A DNA stretch of 64,000 nt from Metaphire vulgaris (Eukaryota > Annelida > Clitellata > Crassiclitellata > Megascolecidae), in contig CM030836.1 in the NCBI GenBank assembly GCA_018105865.1, positions 17,624,503 through 17,688,502 of the forward strand, read 5' to 3'. The position numbers and the translations under genes are program-made. The notes below the pieces were generated by a model, which saw only the letters and a program-made list of their open reading frames with translations, ran no database searches and had not been told where the DNA came from. Shown piece after piece: positions 57,259 to 64,000 of the stretch. Each line of letters starts with the position of its first letter. Positions within the stretch are counted from its first letter, which is position 1.

Positions 57259-57711
57259 TTAATGCTGCCCCAATTGTAGAGGGATCTCTAAATCCAGACA
57301 GCCAAGGGTGTTCCACAAATGGCTCTTAGCAGAGTAGTCACAGGTTGGACAGAGATTTATGATTTTTTGTGTTGCATTCTTGAATAGCTGAGTAAACTGA
57401 ATCTTGTAATACAGAAAAAGAGAGCAAACATGATAAAACTCTCTGATTCCTTCTGGGCTTTCATGTGCAAGATGGAAAACAGGAAATTTCAATATAAATA
57501 GCGCTGCTGTGTTTGAGAAACTGTCATTAATGGTGCCAATGAAGACCAGGCGCTGCACTTTTTGACAATGAGTTGCACTTGCACTTAAGGCCCAGATCCA
57601 TTCAGTGAGGCAGCTGGAGAATTCACATTGTTCCTCTACAGCGGTCAGTAGTTTATGGTGATTTGCAGCATTAATTGAGATGGCTCTGACTGTTTCCAGT
57701 TTGATTACCAT
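57259..57711 (-). other. Unassigned 150-codon open frame
   Basis: A 150-aa frame starting MVIKLETVRAISINAANHHK, with no domain I recognise. It contains HCQKVQRLVFIG and a LCPTCDYSAKSH segment with a CxxC pair. Composition is not low-complexity and the frame is long for this AT-rich region. It could be a degraded mobile-element gene or chance. Confidence 0.2.
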
Positions 57712-58349
57712 CCTTGTTCAAGAAGTCTTTTCTTTATCTCCATTTTTAGACAATACTAATGTCTTAGGAAGTCTTAGTAACATGGAAGCTTTGGTAAAAC
57801 CAGCCAGTACTGAAGTACCAAATAGTTCCACAGCTTGTTTTTTCTTGATCGTAAGGTGTTTTACGGCAAGGTGTACTGCTGCACATGTTTGAACTATTTA
57901 CCTTACACCGTTAAAAGTTCACCCACTTTATAATATTTAGGCACCAATTGAAATTATTTCTGATGGTTTCTTTTGACTGATGCTATTCATTTAAAATGCT
58001 TTAAACTGTATTAATGCTATAGAAATTTCACTCCTTTCCCTGTATTGTATTGATAAATTTAAATCATTTTAGGTCAGTTACTGTGGCACATCTAAACTGA
58101 ACATTGCATTATTCAGAATAGAGTACTGGTAATTGTCATTGTCTTTGACTCACACTGTCAAGCACCTATTTGCTGCACTGAAAGACTACTTTCCAGAATT
58201 TTTAGCATTGTATGGATTATAAATAGCTACAAAGCAGTTCTCAGTTTGATTGTCGAAGTTTGGTTTTGAGTTTGGATCTGATGTATCTTATAAAATACAA
58301 TTATGAACTTTGTTTGTTATCTACTGCTATTTTGTAACTTTATGGTGTG

Positions 58350-58645
58350 CTTTGGACCAGGGCCGTGTTTTAAGGCATAGGCATGATAGGCACGTGCCTA
58401 GGGCCTGCGATATATGAGGGGCCCCAGCAGGCGGTGAAAAAGTAGTTTGTTGTGCTTGATTTTCAATTTCTTGATGCTCAAAAAGTTTGACGAGCAAAAA
58501 AAGGTCATTACTGATTTTTTGTTGTTTGATATTTGATTTTTTACTCCAAAAGTATGATAAGCAAAAAGGCCATCACTGCTTTTTGGTGCAACTTTTTAAA
58601 AATGCATAGGGCCCCCAAACTTCTTAAAATGGCACTGCTTTGGAC
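58350..58645. mobile_element. 280-bp hAT-type MITE with exact 8-bp TSD
   Basis: The element at 58358-58637 starts CAGGGCCGTGTTTTAAGGC and ends TTCTTAAAATGGCACTG, with ctttggac on both sides. It holds two GAxxAGCAAAAAxGGxCAT motifs. Confidence 0.9.
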
Positions 58646-58915
58646 TGCATACTGTGTTCAATTTTCATGGAAGCTACTATGATCTGTTTGTCAAAATTTT
58701 ATTATTTTTTTATGCCACTGGTGAGAAGTCTTGTAGCAAAATGTCTTGTAGGAAAAATCTAAATTGGGTAACCCTAGTGGTGGTCCTCCTATCCCATTTG
58801 GAGGGCTAGATCCTCACCACCAGGACAATTCAAACATTGTCAGCATATATTATTTCCTTGCTTCTTTGCGCTTCTTCAGTTACGCTATTTGCTAATTCAC
58901 AGCGGCATTTGCTAA

Positions 58916-58930
58916 ATGGATTCTGAGTAC
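58916..58930 (+). CDS. Possible start exon of gamma-syntrophin (MDSEY)
   Basis: ATG at 58916 followed by four codons to TAC|GTGCGT. Joined to the exon at 63362 this reads MDSEY-MRTGAATLIANG, similar in layout to vertebrate gamma-syntrophin starts (MDF...KTGICLL). The donor is weak and no other evidence supports it. Confidence 0.25.
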
Positions 58931-60487
58931 GTGCGTGCAAATATTACTTCGTGTGCGCGTCGTATCCATCGATTCGGGGAACCAGATCCCGATCCAATTA
59001 GGTCCATTGAATTTGGAACCGAAGACTGCTTTTGAGAGCCAGGAGAGCTGCGGCCGCATTTGTAGTTTCAGAGTGCGCGGCAGGAGAGATGTTAATTTTA
59101 TTGTTGTGATTTATCAGCGTAGAATTCCAGACTTTCTAGGTTTTTCTCCGGGGCGTCGGCTCCCAGGAGGCCGTCTTATTTGGTGCACTTAAAAATAGCG
59201 AGGGGGGGTTAGCGTCCGACTCTGAGACGGTGCCAGACGGTAGTGTGGTGACTGGTGGTGAGTTTCTCCTGATTGATGGAAAAAATCTGACCTCTGGACC
59301 TCCAGTATGTAAATGCACGGGATGTTGTAGTTAGCGGTGCCTACTTTGTATGCTGTGTCGGGTTGCTCATCTTGGCTCGCTGTTGGTCATTCTTCATTTT
59401 GAGACTATACTCGGATGAATCCATGTTTAGCTTTCCTAGAGGAAGCGCCTGTTGTTATACCCACAAATACCGTACATCTGGCAGACATACATACGAGCAG
59501 CACATCTGCATCTAGTTTTCTTTTCCTGTCTTTAGTGGGATGCACCAGTCCTATACTACGTAATCCTGCCAATATATTATATTTGCTGTCTATTTTTTTA
59601 ATATAGAAAATCTTTGTGCAGTTAACATATAATTAATCTAATCTTAAACTTTTATCGCACCTCTTCATAATGCACAGTAGCATCAGCTGGTGGCACACCA
59701 AATCATGTATATACATGTATATACATGTGTATACATGTATGTATATGTGCATGTATATATATATATGTGTATATATATATCTATAGTCATACTTCTCCAG
59801 TGGACTTGCTTCCTTATCCACTAATATAATTTTCCAAGTGGTTGGCTGTTCCTATTTTTAGCTAATGTGTTTCAGTGGATTTCAACTTCTACCAAGTGTA
59901 TCACTATTTTCTTCTTATGTGGGTCAAGAATAGATAGGAATAGGTTTGTTTATATGTAATGGTATCAGCAATTGACTGAATGAGGCTATTTTGAGTTTGA
60001 GTCTGCTAAGTTTTTCACATCTTTTGCTTTCCTGGAGAACTGCTTTTTGTCACGATCCATTATCCTCATCTATGCCCTCATCCTTGCCTTTTGCCCTTTG
60101 CCTTCATGACAGTTAGTTAATCTAACCTTTGCCCATCTTGGCCTTTCAAGAATCTCCCTTCATCATGGGGAGCCTATCAAGGGCCTGAATCAAGTGAAGT
60201 AAGAACAAGTTAAATGGGTCATCATGCAGTTTGAGAGTTTTGGCGTGGGGTGATGCAGTTCAGTGCTTATTTTCTTTTCATGTCCATGTCAGCCTTCAAC
60301 TAGCAGAGGCTTGGGAAGGTGTAACCCTTCCACCCAGTGAACGGTGAACATTTTGATTTTGGCCATCTGACCGTCCAACTGGATGTTGAAATTTTGGTAT
60401 GGGAGTAAGTAGTTAGACCCCAACACTCTTTGAAGAATTGAACACGGTTCAGTGCAAATCATTTAGTTAGCATTAATTCATCAAGGA

Positions 60488-60692
60488 GCTGCTCACAGCG
60501 GCTTAGCCAGCCTATGCAAAGTGGGGTTGTTAACTGGAGGCACTATGCGACAGAACACTGAAGCCGACCCCTCCACTACCCCTCCAACTAAAAGTCAACA
60601 GATTTACATAGATTGTGTTGGTCATATTATTTGAAATGGGGTTGTTTGAACAACCCCAAACAACCCAGTAGGGCTACGCCACTGGCTGCTTA
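60488..60692. mobile_element. 189-bp hAT-type MITE
   Basis: The element at 60496-60684 starts CAGCGGCTTAGCCAG and ends GGGCTACGCCACTG. The flanks gctgctca and gctgctta match 7 of 8. Confidence 0.78.
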
Positions 60693-61203
60693 CTGAGCCA
60701 CTGTCTGCATTAGTGTGAAGTGAACCGCTGCAGTCTTTATTGAAACATGTTGCTTCCTGCCTATTATGAAGTTTGTAGATATGTTTATTTGTGTTTTTTT
60801 TACAGTTTTTATGCAAAAGTTGTTTCATTGAAGTTATTTTGTTTTATCGTGAGTTGTTTGTTTAACGTGTGCTTGACAACAGTAACTGTTGGGTTACCGG
60901 TATTCTTTGATGAAAGAAAGGCTTTGACACACTGAGAAGCTCTTGAAAGCCCCATCTTCTATAAGAATTACCTCATGCCATGAGTGTGGTTTCCTCATGT
61001 TTTCATCGTTCTAGATTCTAGATCCTCATTTATTCCATCTTTTTACCAAATTTGCACTACTTGGTATCTTGGATTTCCTTCCTTGATAATCAATTTCCAG
61101 CCTTTTGACTTATTTGCTTGTCATTGCCAACAGATGATTGCCACTTACTATTGCTGGAGTCATTGAAATACATTAGGGTGCAAATATTATGAATTTTTAA
61201 TAA

Positions 61204-61270
61204 TAATAATAATAATATGATTTTAAGTGGTTTAGGAGGCTAAGTAAGCCTGTGTGAAAACCACTGATGT
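61204..61270. repeat. AGTGGTTTAGGAGGCT hairpin repeat
   Basis: An (AAT)n tail is followed by AAGTGGTTTAGGAGGCTAAG and TAAGCCTGTGTGAAAACCAC. The arms AGTGGTTT/AAACCACT and AGGCT/AGCCT can pair. A nearly identical copy is at 63067-63117. Confidence 0.75.
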
Positions 61271-63006
61271 AACCATCTGCAAAATTGATGTTGATTTTTA
61301 TTACCAAATGTATTGTTACAGATTCCAAGAGAATTTGGTGTGAATTTGGGGTTGTTTTTAGCATTATTATGGTTCTGATCAAGTGGGATTGCAACAGAAC
61401 AGTTGGCTAAATACCAGTATCTTGAGTAACTGCTTGGGGGAACTTTGACGTAATGTGGAAATATTCGGTGCCTTTAGATCCTACAAACTGCCAATTTCTC
61501 ATGGCACTTATAGCAAGAACCATTGTTTAGGAGACTGCTTGTCGCCCCAAGGGTTCACCAGTCTTCATCACCCTCTTTGTCTGCCATGATCCGTAGGCTT
61601 TCTGCTTCCTTGTAGTTGCATTTTATCTGGTGCTGGCATAAATATATCTGAGCTGCAAGAGACTCAAGCATAATAAAGATTGTGGCATACAGATGTACTT
61701 AGAATGCCTACAGAAGAGGAGAAGGACTGCTTGGTTGCTTAGGCTGGTTAGAACTGGGCAGACAATAAAAGATAAGTGGGGAGATTGGTGAAACTGTTAT
61801 TTATTCTGGACAGATAAAATCGTTGATTGATCGCTTGACTGGTTTGATCCTTGCTTTGATTTGGTACTTTGGTTAAGACCCATATATGGGACAACGATCT
61901 TATGATCTTATCGTATAAAAATTGAATTGTTTAACGTTTATTAGTTTTTAATGATCTGCCAGAACTTTTACAAGAACTTATTTAGAATGTTGAGAAAGTG
62001 GGCTTATGGTACTTTGCTCTTTTCTCCGTGTTTGCCTTTTGCAGCAAATTCTTTTCAGCGATGAAAATGTTATTCGTGCCTGCAAGCTTTCAGTGTCTCT
62101 GCAAATAGTGACTGATGCAGCCATTTTGCACCACTAACGGCAACTGGCCGTTCAGCATAATTACTTAGTCTGAAGCATTAGTCTTGATCGCCAAACAGTG
62201 TGTGAATGAATGGATGGATGGACAGACCGTTTGGTGATGAATAAAATATCTAAAATATTGGTTTGTAGAGCCATTTACATTCAGTTATTGTTTCTACAGC
62301 GTGCCCAGATGCTGGAAATGTGTTGACAAAATATTATGAGGAAGAGTTTATACGGGAGGGGAGGAGGGGGGTTAAAAATTGAATACTTTTGCATGTGTGT
62401 GGGATAGCCTCAGAACTAGGAAAACTTGATGAGCCTTCAGCCTTATCTTGGCTTGAATTCTGCTTCCTTTGCTGAAAATTTTTGGCTGACAATTGTTTTA
62501 GTTGGTCAGTGTCCATCTCAGATTTACTGGACCCCTGTAAATCTCTTTAGGTTAGTTACCGGTACTTTACTGCTTCGTGTGTACAAAGCATTTTAACATG
62601 GCTTAATTTTTTTATCTCCAAGAGTTTTAGAGGCACACTCGAAATATTCTTATTTCACCATTTTTAAGAGCGTGACAGTAATAATTTGCATAGTAGAAAA
62701 TGACTGAATTTATTAGCTATGTTTAGTAATTTGTTATTGTGGGAGAGATTATAATTTAACTGTGGAAGAGAGAACTGTGCTGTTTCAGATGTAGCAGTTT
62801 GTGAGCATCAGATGTTATTGAGTGAATTTTCTGGACTTGAGACTTAATTGCTTAGCTTCTGAATAATTTACTTGAGTCCCAAGAATTACAAGTGTCTATT
62901 TTATTATTGTCTCTGCAATAGCTTTTAGCTGTGTTCATGCTATGCCTTGATGGCCTTGACCTAAATTGGTTCTCAGGCCTGAAATGGGCCTATCACTTGT
63001 AAATGT

Positions 63007-63008
<2 letters not shown>

Positions 63009-63069
<61 letters not shown>

Positions 63070-63117
63070 TGATTTTAAGTGGTTTAGGAGGCTAAGTAAG
63101 CCTGTGTGAAAACCACT
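63009..63117. repeat. (AAT)n plus AGTGGTTTAGGAGGCT hairpin repeat
   Basis: An AAT tract of about 58 bp directly precedes the same hairpin unit as at 61216. Further diverged copies: 36911-36962 and, inverted, about 53999-54045. Confidence 0.8.
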
Positions 63118-63361
63118 CTCTGATCCAAGTCTCTGTCAAATCACGTTTCCAAAACCCAGATGATTAAATCGGAAAGCCTGAATAAATGTTTGACTGGCAG
63201 AAACTTAAAAAATGGTTTCATTGCTCAGGTATCACTAACTTTTTATGTGAGCGTATGTATGATTTGCGTTATCAGATGTGTTTATTCTAAGCAACATCTT
63301 GATTTCATTTCACTCTTCACTGGACCCGTGGTAAGTTGCATTTCTGATTCTTTTGATTTAG

Positions 63362-63514
63362 ATGCGTACGGGAGCTGCCACTCTTATTGCCAATGGCAAC
63401 GAAAAGCAAGCAGTCTGCCTGCGACTATCTGAAGATTGTCTTCAGATTCAGAAACAAGAAATGGTTTACACCCACTCTCCTCTTAACCACGTCAATTCAG
63501 CAGCATTAGAAAAA
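63362..63514 (+). CDS. SNTG: Gamma-syntrophin N-terminal exon (gene continues off window)
   Basis: Acceptor TTTGATTTAG|ATG, donor AAA|GTAGGT; 51 codons, phase 0 at both ends. It encodes RTGAATLIANGNEKQAVCLR then LSEDCLQIQKQEMVY. This matches the start of the split PH domain of gamma-syntrophins (KTGICLL.DGN..PF.VRL.L.KD.L.IQ.Q). Syntrophins are cytoplasmic PDZ/PH scaffolds of the dystrophin complex; the PDZ exons would follow after 64000. The ATG at 63362 could be internal or the start. A syntrophin outside the gamma group is less likely from the IQxQE ending. Confidence 0.75.
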
Positions 63515-64000
63515 GTAGGTACATCAAAGGCTAGTTCTGCTTTTCCTGAGAAACTTTTCTTCATTCTGTAGGGTTCTTTTAGTTTGACGTTAGCATTCAT
63601 CTACAGTCACGCCACTTAAGCCTGTATTGGGCAGTGCTTAATTCACTTAAATGTACACGGAAGCAGCACTCACATGCACAAGAACACACACAAGCACACA
63701 TGCACACACACACACACATGCACTTGGTTGCAATGATATATGTATCTTCACCAGAACATTTTGAAAATGCAGATGTTAGCCTTTGCTGCTAAAAGGTTGA
63801 AACTTCCCTATTGAAAGAAAAATGTATTATTGAGGGGCTTGTTATAGGGGGCGTATTGATAGTGGTGTTTAATGCCTTTATGATGCTTATATCTGGCCCT
63901 ATTCTTTCATCTGCTGGAGCTTCGTCTGCACATGATCGTTAAGCATGCAAGACGTGGTAATTAAAATTCGATCTGCCGTGCCGTGGAGATGATTGTATAA
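63515..64000 (+). other. Start of next syntrophin intron
   Basis: A CA/CACATG simple repeat lies at about 63685-63722. No further exon is recognised before the window ends. Confidence 0.5.

Larger units (their letters stand above)
55471..63361. other. Long stretch without recognised exons
   Basis: Probably upstream or first-intron sequence of the gamma-syntrophin gene. It holds MITEs (58358-58637, 60496-60684), a TA/TG patch (59705-59780), two copies of the AGTGGTTTAGGAGGCT repeat (61216, 63072) and unassigned open frames at 56947-57234 (+) and 57259-57711 (-). Confidence 0.4.

Overview
The window is animal nuclear DNA. Coding exons are short and split by spliceosomal introns, and the rest is full of microsatellites and small transposon copies. 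The six recognisable genes are a CCK/sulfakinin-type receptor, GALNT10, LASP, pleiotrophin/midkine, germ cell-less and gamma-syntrophin. The very frequent motif AGGCCTA, the repeats ending in a 'tatagcgct' motif and the many hAT-type miniature elements suggest a marine invertebrate, perhaps an invertebrate deuterostome. I cannot name the species from sequence alone.

Layout: (1) 1749-2200 (+) is the last exon of a peptide GPCR (TM6, TM7 and tail); its other exons would lie before the window. (2) 6186-17270 (+) is a complete 12-exon polypeptide GalNAc-transferase of the GALNT10 type. The joined frame gives 611 codons with every splice phase matching. (3) 27953 down to 21578 (-) is a LIM/nebulin/SH3 (LASP) gene. 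Its first LIM exon, nebulin exon, linker exons and SH3 exon are intact, but the only copies I find of the second LIM exon and the following exon are decayed. (4) 32928-48583 (+) is a secreted pleiotrophin/midkine growth factor with a TATA promoter, a probable 5'UTR exon, four coding exons (152 aa) and a poly(A) signal. (5) 53253 down to 51844 (-) is germ cell-less (GMCL1), with its whole 469-aa coding region in one exon. (6) 63362-63514 (+) is an early exon of a gamma-syntrophin that continues beyond the right edge.

The genes do not form an operon or shared pathway. They are ordinary neighbours on alternating strands. Between and within them lie many non-autonomous DNA transposons; at least seven have exact 8-bp target duplications typical of hAT insertion.

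The most unusual things are: a 24-bp tandem repeat that has copied the 5' splice site of GALNT10 exon 5 in frame and was later split by a MITE; a LASP locus that appears to have lost half of its LIM domain yet keeps a frame-compatible exon 1 to nebulin junction; two adjacent microRNA-precursor-like hairpins at 29933-30094; and a cluster of perfect palindromes just upstream of LASP.
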